Assembly (NCBI RefSeq): GCF_000010085.1
Contig: NC_007712.1
Coordinates: 2,852,001-2,916,000 of the forward strand
DNA from: Sodalis glossinidius str. 'morsitans'
Lineage (GTDB): Bacteria; Pseudomonadota; Gammaproteobacteria; Enterobacterales; Enterobacteriaceae
Length of the DNA stretch: 64,000 nucleotides
Reading direction: 5' to 3'
In this document: piece after piece, positions 56,756 to 64,000 of the stretch
Numbering within the stretch: position 1 is the first letter of the stretch
How the letters are laid out: each line of letters begins with the position of its first letter
Notes under the pieces: generated by a model
What the model was told of the DNA's origin: nothing
Databases searched by the model: none
What the model saw: the letters and a program-made list of their open reading frames with translations, nothing else
Program-made: the position numbers and the translations under genes

Positions 56756-57109
56756 GTGGGATGGATCATACTTTCCACCCACCGCGAATTGATTTTGTTG
56801 GTCCTGTCTTGTATTTAAGCGGACAATTATTTCGTAGTATTAAATTAATCATGATATTTATTATACAGAAAACAGAAACGCTCGCCGGCCTATAGATTTC
56901 CGACGAAAAGCGGCATAATGATTAATGTCAAAAGCAATCATGCCCCTGGATGGCGTGATTAAGCAATTAATGCTGTGACGCACTGTCAGGACGAGTAACG
57001 CCTACGATTGCGCCACAGACTCCACGACAACCATATAGGCTAAAGTGAACCTTTAGGCTAAACTTTAGCCCCATAACACTGATATCATCTAATAAGTTGG
57101 GGAAATAAA
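56756..57109 (+). promoter_or_regulatory. ptsH upstream region with GGCTAA/TTAGCC inverted repeat
   Basis: The 354-bp gap has no gene. It contains GGCTAAACTTTAGCC at 57056-57070, a perfect palindrome around one base, and a second GGCTAAAGT at 57038-57046. The same GGCTAA...TTAGCC pattern occurs in the mntH-nupC gap at 3438-3452. AT-rich sequence around 56820-56870 could hold promoters. In E. coli ptsH is activated by CRP and repressed by Mlc; no clear site for either was identified. Confidence 0.45.
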
Positions 57110-57367
57110 ATGTACCAGCAAGAAGTTACGATTACTGCTCCTAACGGTCTGCATACCCGTCCCGCCGCCCAGTTTGTCAAGGAAGCTAAAGGCTTTAGTT
57201 CCGAAATCACCGTGACCTCCAATGGCAAAAGCGCGAGCGCCAAAAGCCTGTTCAAACTGCAAACCCTAGGCTTGACGCAAGGTACCGTCGTAACTATCGC
57301 CGCGGAAGGCGAGGATGAGCAAAAGGCGGTAGAACATTTGGTTAAACTGATGGCAGAGCTCGAGTAA
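57110..57367 (+). CDS. ptsH: Phosphocarrier protein HPr
   Basis: HPr carries phosphate from enzyme I to the sugar-specific enzymes of the PTS. The 85-residue length is exact for the family. The phosphorylated histidine is H15 (PNGLHTRPAAQF) and the regulatory serine region is S46 (SASAKSLFKLQ). First gene of the ptsH-ptsI-crr operon. Confidence 0.98.
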   Translation: MYQQEVTITAPNGLHTRPAAQFVKEAKGFSSEITVTSNGKSASAKSLFKLQTLGLTQGTVVTIAAEGEDEQKAVEHLVKLMAELE

Positions 57368-57417
57368 TATACGGCCCGGTCTTTTAAGTTAACATGTGTC
57401 ATTAGTAAGGTAATGTT

Positions 57418-59145
57418 ATGATTTCAGGCATTTTAGCATCACCGGGCATCGCCTTTGGTAAAGCGCTGCTACTGAAGGAAGATGAGATTGTCATCAACCG
57501 GAAAAAGATCACCGCGGACCAGGTTGAGCAGGAAGTTGAACGTTTTCTTGCCGGACGTGCCAAAGCTTCCGCGCAATTGGAAGCGATCAAAACCAAAGCG
57601 GGTGAAACCTTCGGTGAAGAAAAGGAAGCCATCTTCGAAGGCCATATCATGTTATTGGAAGACGAAGAGCTTGAGCAGGACATCATAGCCCTTATCAAAG
57701 AAGATCTCGCCAGCGCGGATGCCGCAGTCTATTCCGTGATTGAAACGCAGGCCAAAGCGCTGGAAGAACTTGATGACGAATACCTTAAAGAACGCGCCAC
57801 CGACGTGCGCGACATCGGTAAACGTTTATTACGCAACATCCTCGCGATGCCAATTATCGATCTGAGTGCCATCAGTGAGGAAGCCGTACTGGTCGCGGTG
57901 GATCTGACGCCGTCGGAAACCGCGCAGCTGAATCTGGATAAAGTTCTGGGTTTTGTCACCGATATCGGCGGCCGGACGTCCCATACGTCAATTATGGCGC
58001 GCTCGCTGGAGCTGCCGGCTATCGTGGGAACCGGCAACATTACCAAGCAGATCGCCAACGGCGATTATCTGATTCTGGATGCGATCAATAACCAGATCTA
58101 CATCAATCCCGAACCGGCGGTGATCGAAGAGTTGAAAGCGCTGCAAAGCCAGTACGCCGCCGAGAAGAGCGAGCTGGCCAAACTCAAAGATCTGCCCGCC
58201 GTCACGCTTGATTGCCATCAAGTCGAAGTCTGCGCCAATATCGGTACCGTGCGCGACGTCGCGGGCGCCGAGCGCAACGGCGCAGAAGGGGTAGGCTTGT
58301 ATCGCACCGAGTTTCTGTTTATGAACCGCGATTCCCTGCCGGGCGAAGAAGAGCAATTTCAGGCTTACAAAGCGGTGGCGGAATCCATGCCCACCGGCTC
58401 TATTATCGTGCGCACCATGGATATCGGCGGCGACAAAGATTTACCCTATATGAATTTGCCAAAAGAGGACAATCCGTTCCTCGGCTGGCGCGCCATCCGC
58501 ATCGGGCTGGACCGTAAAGAAATGCTGCACGCTCAGCTACGCGCCATCCTGCGCGCCTCGGCGTTCGGCAAACTGCGCATTATGTATCCGATGATTATTT
58601 CGGTAGAAGAAGTGCGTACCCTGAAGCAGGAACTGTCGCTGTTGAAAGGCCAACTGCGTGAAGAGGGTAAGGCCTTCGACGAGGGCATTGAAGTCGGCGT
58701 GATGGTAGAAACGCCCGCCGCTGCGGTTATCGCACGCCATCTGGCACAGGAAGTCGATTTCTTTAGTATTGGGACAAACGATCTGACCCAGTATACTCTT
58801 GCCGTGGATCGCGGTAATGAGCTCATCTCTCATCTGTATAATCCCATGTCTCCGGCGGTACTGACATTAATCAAGCAAGTCATTGACGCGTCTCACGCTG
58901 CAGGCAAATGGACCGGCATGTGCGGCGAGCTGGCGGGAGATGAACGTGCTACACTACTGTTATTAGGGATGGGACTGGATGAATTCAGCATGAGTGCTAT
59001 CTCTATCCCGCGCATCAAGAAAATTATTCGCAATACCAATTTTGGCGATGCAAAGGCATTAGCAGAGGAAGCATTAGCTCAGCCAACAGCGGAAGAGTTG
59101 ATGAATCTAGTCAACAAATTTATTGAAGAAAAAACGCTCTGCTGA
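57418..59145 (+). CDS. ptsI: PTS enzyme I
   Basis: Enzyme I takes phosphate from phosphoenolpyruvate and passes it to HPr. The 575-residue frame is intact and of family length. The active-site histidine is H189 in GGRTSHTSIMARS; the PEP-binding domain shows GIGLY-type GVGLYRTEFLFM, RTMDIGGDKDLPY and the C-terminal GTNDLTQYTLAVDRGN and GMCGELAGDE signatures. It starts 50 bp after ptsH and is followed by crr. Confidence 0.98.
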   Translation: MISGILASPGIAFGKALLLKEDEIVINRKKITADQVEQEVERFLAGRAKASAQLEAIKTKAGETFGEEKEAIFEGHIMLLEDEELEQDIIALIKEDLASADAAVYSVIETQAKALEELDDEYLKERATDVRDIGKRLLRNILAMPIIDLSAISEEAVLVAVDLTPSETAQLNLDKVLGFVTDIGGRTSHTSIMARSLELPAIVGTGNITKQIANGDYLILDAINNQIYINPEPAVIEELKALQSQYAAEKSELAKLKDLPAVTLDCHQVEVCANIGTVRDVAGAERNGAEGVGLYRTEFLFMNRDSLPGEEEQFQAYKAVAESMPTGSIIVRTMDIGGDKDLPYMNLPKEDNPFLGWRAIRIGLDRKEMLHAQLRAILRASAFGKLRIMYPMIISVEEVRTLKQELSLLKGQLREEGKAFDEGIEVGVMVETPAAAVIARHLAQEVDFFSIGTNDLTQYTLAVDRGNELISHLYNPMSPAVLTLIKQVIDASHAAGKWTGMCGELAGDERATLLLLGMGLDEFSMSAISIPRIKKIIRNTNFGDAKALAEEALAQPTAEELMNLVNKFIEEKTLC

Positions 59146-59186
59146 TTTCACGACGCTGACCCGATATAAATGCTTAGGAGAAGATC

Positions 59187-59696
59187 ATGGGTTTGTTCGA
59201 TAAACTGAAATCTCTGGTTTCCGATGACAAGAAAGACACGGGAAGCATTGAAATAGTTGCACCTCTTTCGGGGGAAATTGTAAACATTGAAGATGTTCCT
59301 GACGTGGTTTTCGCTGAAAAGATCGTGGGCGATGGAATCGCCATCAAGCCCAGCGGCAATAAAATGGTCGCCCCGGTAGACGGCACGATCGGTAAAATTT
59401 TCGAGACTAATCACGCTTTCTCCATCGAATCCGACAGCGGCATTGAGCTGTTTGTTCATTTCGGTATCGATACCGTTGAGCTGAAAGGCGAAGGATTCCG
59501 CCGTATTGCTGAAGAAGGTCAACGCGTGAAAAAAGGTGACGTTGTGATTGAGTTCGATCTGCCGTTGCTGGAAGAAAAAGCGAAATCGACCCTGACACCG
59601 GTGGTTATTTCCAATATGGATGAAATCAAAGAACTGGTGAAATTGTCTGGCAGCGTCGTGGTCGGCGAAACCCCGATCATCCGCATCCGCAAGTAG
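59187..59696 (+). CDS. crr: Glucose-specific enzyme IIA
   Basis: EIIA-Glc passes phosphate to glucose and trehalose permeases and regulates adenylate cyclase and several importers. The protein is 169 residues, the family length. The phosphorylated histidine is H91 (FVHFGIDT) with H76 (NHAFSIES) nearby. The frame is intact. AGGAGAAG lies before the ATG. Confidence 0.98.
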   Translation: MGLFDKLKSLVSDDKKDTGSIEIVAPLSGEIVNIEDVPDVVFAEKIVGDGIAIKPSGNKMVAPVDGTIGKIFETNHAFSIESDSGIELFVHFGIDTVELKGEGFRRIAEEGQRVKKGDVVIEFDLPLLEEKAKSTLTPVVISNMDEIKELVKLSGSVVVGETPIIRIRK

Positions 59697-59734
59697 GCCC
59701 ACGCTTTTCTTTCGTCCCCATCGCGGGCATAACG

Positions 59735-59767
59735 CTAACGGCGCTCAATGAGCGCCGTTAATTTTTT
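59735..59767 (+). terminator. Intrinsic terminator of the pts operon
   Basis: TAACGGCGCTC and GAGCGCCGTTA form an 11-bp stem, followed by TTTTTT. Confidence 0.92.
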
Positions 59768-60045
59768 CGCCGCGTCTTACAGCGATACGCTGTCGTACAG
59801 GCAACAGGATCGCAAGGGGAAAGGATGCCGGCCCAATCGCCCAATCCCGTCAGACACCGCCATGCCGCGTATACCTGAGCCAGCAACAAAGTCGGAGGGA
59901 TCCCGATGTGACGTTCTTACCGGCGCAGCGCGCTTGTAGCATCAAGCTCCGCTAAGCCCCAACATGCTCGTCGCCGCAGCAATACTATCGTATCAAGAGC
60001 CGACGGCGAGCGCCGCCCTGACAACCGCGGTCAACCCGAAAGCGG
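59768..60045. other. Gap after the pts operon, no gene seen
   Basis: E. coli has pdxK, yfeK and yfeS between crr and cysM. None is readable in this 278-bp gap. It leads into the decayed kinase. Confidence 0.5.
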
Positions 60046-61443
60046 TTACTGCCAGTACGGTAGCCGCAGATGAATTTGCAGCCCGCCCTCGCGACCATTA
60101 TGCGCCTCGACCGATCCGCCGTGTGCCAACAGTACCTTTCGGGTGATAGCCAAACCCAGGCCGTAACCTTTACCGCTTTGGGAAGAATTCAACCGCACGA
60201 AAGGATCGAAAATGCTGGAGAGTTTTTCTTCGGCGATGCCCGGCCCCTGATCCGCCCACACTAATCGTCAGCAGACGATCTTCCGCCGCCAGCATCACCG
60301 CAATCTCTTGCCCCGGCAAGGAGAAACGCAACGCGTTGCGCACGATATTTTCCACCGCGCGGCGCATCATTTCCGCGTTGCCTTTGACGGTATAATCCGC
60401 CGGCTGCCGGGCGGTGAGCGTGATGGTTACCTTGGTGAGCTGCGCCTCGTAGCGGGCATCATTGACCACCGCCTCTACCAGCCCCAGCAGATCAAAATAC
60501 TCCTCCGTCACCATGCCCTGATGCTCCGCGCGTGAAAGCGCCAGCGACTCCCCCCACCATGCGGTCAAGGCGCTCAGCTTCCTGCTTGATACGTGCCAGA
60601 GAGGTGTCCACATTCGCCGGTTTCTGATGCGCCAGTCCTATGGCCAGCTGCAATCGGGCCAGCGGCGTGCGCAGTTCATGGGAAATGTCATCAACAGCGC
60701 CTCGCGCGCCGCGACCAAAACCTGTAGCCGCTCGGCCATGGCGTCAAAATCCTTGGACACTTCGGTTATCTCATCGTGGCAGCTGCGCATAATGGGGTGC
60801 AGGCGCACCGACAAATCGCCCAGCGACACGCGCTCAAAGGCGCTACGTAGCTGGCACATCGGGCGAGTTAGGTTCCACGCCAGGAGAAAACTGAACAGCA
60901 AACCGCCAGTCAATCCCAGCCAGAACAGCGGGCTGCGCATATTGAGGATGTTGCTTCTATGGCCATTATGATACAGCCTGCATAAGTTTTCAACGTCATA
61001 ATGCAGCAGATATTGCTGCCCATCGGCTGCCGTGACCTGCCTGTTGGCAATACGTTCCAGCCGCTGCAACGCCGGGTATCCCGGCGCCCCATGTCGAGTG
61101 GCGGCAGGTGCGGTGCCGTCATCGACGGCCCCTGCCCCAGGCACGGCAACAGGACTCGCGCCCTTGTCGGTGGAGTAGGGATCGCCCCCTGCTATCGTTC
61201 TGGTTTCATCGGCGGCGTCGCTTAGCGCCGTGGCGGTCAGCAGGGTCTGCTCACCGTCCGCTTTCAGCGCCGACTCAGCCGATACCATCTGCAAATTGAT
61301 AAAGCGCCGGGCGATAGATTCTTCCGACGGTTCATGGCGGTTGCCGTACAGGATGAAAACAACCCACAGCCCCTGGGTAATCAGTAGAAAAATCAGCTAG
61401 AACCATAGCAGGATCTTCCAGAACAAACGCCCGCGTAGTCTCA
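60046..61443 (-). pseudogene. CpxA-like sensor histidine kinase, multiple lesions
   Basis: From the ATG at 61443 (MRLRGRLFWKILLWF) a TAG follows within the first membrane helix. Later pieces are a periplasmic loop, a second membrane helix (SPLFWLGLTGGLLFSFLLAW), a HAMP segment (LTRPMCQLRSAFERVSLGDL), a dimerisation region with frame changes near 60700 and 60600, an N-box (MMRRAVENIVRNALRFS) and a G-box (GYGLGLAITRKVLLAHGGS). At least three frame changes are needed. It overlaps the response regulator gene. The layout is that of a CpxRA-type system. Confidence 0.82.
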
Positions 61444-62123
61444 TCAACGGATCCGGTAACCGATACTGCGTACCGTTTCAATACCCAGGCTGCTGCCGGG
61501 CAACAGTGACAGTTTTTGGCGGATATTGCTGATGTGCACATCAACGCTGCGATCATAGGCTTCGCGGCACCGACCCAGCCCTTTTCCGACAGGTCATCTT
61601 TGGATACCACCCGGTCGGGCGCGCGGATAAGCAACTCCAGCAGGTTAAATTCAGAGGCGGTAAGGTCAAACGGTTTACCCTGCCAGAGACTGGTGCGGGT
61701 CGCGGGGTTCAGCAGCAAATCGCCAAAACTCGCCACGCCCGCCTCGGCCGGCTGCTCCGGACGCTCGTCGAAACGGCGCAGCACTGCGCGCAGCCGCGCG
61801 ACCAATTCACGGGGATAACAGGGCTTGGGCATATAATCGTCCGCCCCCATTTCCAGGCCGATGACGCGATCAATATTATCGCCTTTCGCGGTCAACATGA
61901 TAATCGGCATGCGGCTACTCTTGCGAACCTGGTGCAAAACATCGGTGCCGCTCATATCCGGCAGCATGATATCCAGAATCATAGCGGTATAGTCGCCGGA
62001 AAGCGCGCCGTCCACACCTTCCTGGCCGGTTAGCACCAATGTTGTATCAAAACCTTCCGCGGTCAGATATTTGCTCAGCATTTTGCCCAGTTCCCGATCG
62101 TCATCAACCAGCAAAATTTTCAT
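61440..62123 (-). pseudogene. CpxR-like response regulator, frameshifted
   Basis: The ATG at 62123 (MKILLVDDDRELGKMLSKYL) has GGAGAGAG upstream. The receiver domain is whole, with D in LDIMLPDMSG and K in DYMPKPCYP. The OmpR-type DNA-binding domain reads LTASEFNLLELLIRAPDRVV, then near 61575 the frame changes by 1 nt and continues REAYDRSVDVHISNIRQKL to SIGYRIR and a TGA that overlaps the kinase start. A paralogue of CpxR rather than CpxR itself is likely, since cpxRA lies elsewhere in enterobacteria. Confidence 0.85.
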
Positions 62124-62276
62124 TTTCTCTCTCCACATACCACGCCATTGCTCTCCTGCGTTATCGCCAGACAGCCTTCCTTATTTCACCAGGCCAGAGA
62201 CCTGCCACTGTTTGACCTGCAACAGGCAAAAAGGTGCTGCCAAAGGCCCCAATTAGACAAAAAGACTGTCGCAACG

Positions 62277-63164
62277 TCAGTCTGAGTGAAAAATGCCCGT
62301 GGACAGATAACGATCGCCACGATCGCAGCAGACGGCGACCACCAGACTGCCCGGCGCCTTCGCGGCCACGCGCAATGCGCCGGCTACCGCGCCGCCTGAG
62401 CTGACGCCGCAGAAAATGCCTTCTTCCCGGGCCAGACGGCGCTGGGTGTTTTCCGCTGCCTCTTGGTCGATATCCAGAGTCAAGTCCACCAGCGTAGGGT
62501 CAAAAATAGCCGGCAGGTAAGCGGACGGCCAGCGGCGGATGCCGGGAATGCTGCTGCCCGGCGCCGGCTGAAGCCCGACGATGGTCACGTCCGGCCGCCG
62601 GAATTTAAGAAATCGGCTGACGCCCATGATGGTGCCGGTGGTGCCCATGCTGGAGACAAAATGACTGATGCGCCCGTCGGTTTGACGCCAGATTTCCGGA
62701 CCGGTGGTGGTAAAATGCGCCAGCGGATTATCGGGGTTATTGAATTGATCCATGACTTTCCCACCCGTCGCCTGAGCAATGGCGCGTGCCCGATCGCGCG
62801 CGCCCTCCATGCCCATGACGTGATCCACCAAAATCAATTCAGCCCCGTAGGCGCGCATCGCCTCCTGCCGCTCGATACTCATATTGTCCGGCATCAGTAG
62901 TTTCAGGCGATAGTCCTTCAGCGCGGCAATCATCGCTAGGGCGATGCCGGTATTGCCGCTGGTCGCCTCAATTAACACATCACCGGGCGCAATCTCGCCG
63001 CGCCGTTCCGCCTGCTGGATCATGGATAACGCTGCGCGATCTTTCACCGATCCCGCCGGATTGTTGCCTTCCATCTTCAGCCAGATTTCGCCGCCGCCGG
63101 CGGGAGCCATACGCTGGAGCTTTACGAGCGGGGTGTTGCCTATGCAATGTTCAAGCGTCTTCAC
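62277..63164 (-). CDS. cysM: Cysteine synthase B
   Basis: CysM makes cysteine from O-acetylserine and can also use thiosulfate. The 295-residue frame is intact; it is about 8 residues shorter at the C terminus than the 303-residue E. coli protein. The cofactor lysine is K41 (NNPAGSVKDRAALSM); TSGNTGIALA, SSMGTTGTIMG and GVSSGGAVAG are present. With cysK and cysZ nearby, cysteine synthesis appears kept. E. coli has the cysPUWA sulfate transporter genes beyond cysM; the window shows an old yellow enzyme gene instead. Confidence 0.95.
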   Translation of the reverse strand: MKTLEHCIGNTPLVKLQRMAPAGGGEIWLKMEGNNPAGSVKDRAALSMIQQAERRGEIAPGDVLIEATSGNTGIALAMIAALKDYRLKLLMPDNMSIERQEAMRAYGAELILVDHVMGMEGARDRARAIAQATGGKVMDQFNNPDNPLAHFTTTGPEIWRQTDGRISHFVSSMGTTGTIMGVSRFLKFRRPDVTIVGLQPAPGSSIPGIRRWPSAYLPAIFDPTLVDLTLDIDQEAAENTQRRLAREEGIFCGVSSGGAVAGALRVAAKAPGSLVVAVCCDRGDRYLSTGIFHSD

Positions 63165-63181
63165 GGCCTGGGGTTCCCAAT

Positions 63182-63215
63182 AAAAAAAACAGGCGACCGT
63201 ACGGCCGCCCTGTTA
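63182..63215 (-). terminator. Intrinsic terminator upstream of cysM
   Basis: On the minus strand AACAGGGCG and CGCCTGTT pair around a GCCGTACGG core, followed by a run of eight T. It would end transcription from the decayed gene at 63371. Confidence 0.75.
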
Positions 63216-63370
63216 GTCGTGCAGTGAGGTAACACGCGACTTGCGCAGCGTCCCCCTCCGTCCTTACCAAATAGTATCAGATTCCCACCATAAGAAAAGC
63301 GGGCGCGGCCTATACGCGGCCTCGTGGGAAGACGCCACCCGACGCAGCCCATGACCAAACGGCTACACCG

Positions 63371-64000
63371 TTAGCAGGCGATCTGATCCTTTAAGGCCGG
63401 ATAATCGGTATAGCCCTCAGCGCCGCGGGCATAGATAGTCTGCGGATTGACTTCGTTCAGCGGCGCCTTATCACGCAGACGCGCCACTAAATCCGGGTTG
63501 GCGATATACAGTTTGCCGAACACCACCGCTTCAGCCGCACCCGCAGCGTTGGCGCCAGCCGGTTGGGGAAATCCAGCGCCTCGCGTGCGAAAATAAAGGC
63601 CAGCCCGCGCGCATTCAGCTCCCGCGCCACATATCTGAACATCGCTTTGGGATCGGAATCACGCATGCTGTGGGTATATGACATCAAGTTGAGATGCACA
63701 CCCCCCAGGCGATCGGCGGGCCAGACGGTCAAAAGCGCGTCTACCTTCTCCAATAAAAAGCGGGTGCTGTTGGCTATCGAACGGCCGTAGCGATCGGTGC
63801 GTTTATTGGAGCCGTCATGCAGAAACTGGTCGAACAGATAACCATTGGCGGCATGCAGCTCGACGCCGTCAAAGCCGCTACGCTTGGCATTCTCCGCCGC
63901 CCGCCGATAGTCGTCGACGATCCCGGCGATCTCGTCGGTGGACAGCGCACGGGGCGTAACATAGTTTTTTTGCGGACGGATCACCGAGAAAAATACCTCC
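63371..64000 (-). pseudogene. Old yellow enzyme (NemA-like) with deletion and frameshift, cut by the window edge
   Basis: The readable part has the OYE signature (FDGVELHAANGYLFDQFLHD, SNKRTDRYGRSIANSTRFLL). Near 63540 the frame changes and jumps to the family C terminus (GKLYIANPDLVARLRDKAPL, AEGYTDYPALKDQIAC) ending at 63371. About 65 residues of the flavin-binding half, between ARGLAFIFAREALD and the ending, are missing. NemA-type enzymes reduce N-ethylmaleimide and nitro compounds with NADPH. The 5' part lies beyond the window. Confidence 0.85.

Overview
The window reads as a chromosome segment of an insect-associated enterobacterium of the Sodalis type, most like Sodalis glossinidius. 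Core genes keep the Escherichia coli gene order (ypdA-ypdB, glk, mntH, nupC, tRNA-Ala, gltX, tRNA-Val/Val/Lys, ypeB-ligA, zipA, cysZ, cysK, ptsH-ptsI-crr, cysM). A very large share of the non-core genes is broken by frameshifts, in-frame stops, internal deletions and insertion sequences, as expected for a recently host-restricted symbiont. The species name is inferred from gene content and decay state; it was not tested.

Layout. 1-3258: decayed ypdA-ypdB sensor system, a glk tail, a deleted yghZ-like aldo-keto reductase and a decayed mntH. 3636-7084: intact nupC, tRNA-Ala, gltX, two tRNA-Val and tRNA-Lys. 7085-19050: an accessory stretch with an enhancin-type metalloprotease carrying one amber codon, an EmrA/outer-membrane-factor efflux locus split by an IS256-family element, a four-gene BMP-type nucleoside/sugar ABC transporter in which every gene is broken, and an IS110 element. 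19054-23541: a 106-bp miniature element cutting ypeB, then intact ligA, zipA and cysZ.

23540-55640: one prophage of about 32 kb, bounded by a 19-bp direct repeat, inserted at the cysZ stop codon. Lysis, tail fibre, terminase, ejection, tail tube, capsid, scaffold and portal genes lie on the minus strand in a T7-like podovirus order. The early part is lambdoid: O/P replication, Dam, antirepressor, Rha and RusA on the minus strand; Bet/Exo, Xis and Int on the plus strand. No cI/cro-type repressor is recognisable between the two divergent arms. Instead two near-identical inverted copies of an ash-rha cassette bracket the replication module. A 16-bp palindrome centred on GGATCC recurs just upstream of several late modules and is the most interesting unexplained signal here. 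Many phage genes are broken, so the element is probably defective.

55739-64000: intact cysK, ptsH, ptsI and crr, a decayed CpxR/CpxA-like two-component pair, intact cysM and a broken old-yellow-enzyme gene running off the edge.

How the genes work together. The surviving genes cover nucleoside uptake (NupC), glutamyl-tRNA synthesis and three tRNA species, DNA ligation, division (ZipA), sulfate uptake with both cysteine synthases (CysZ, CysK, CysM) and the PTS phosphorelay. Sensing, efflux, manganese import and the ABC transporter are lost. All calls come from reading the sequence and recalled family knowledge; no database search was run.
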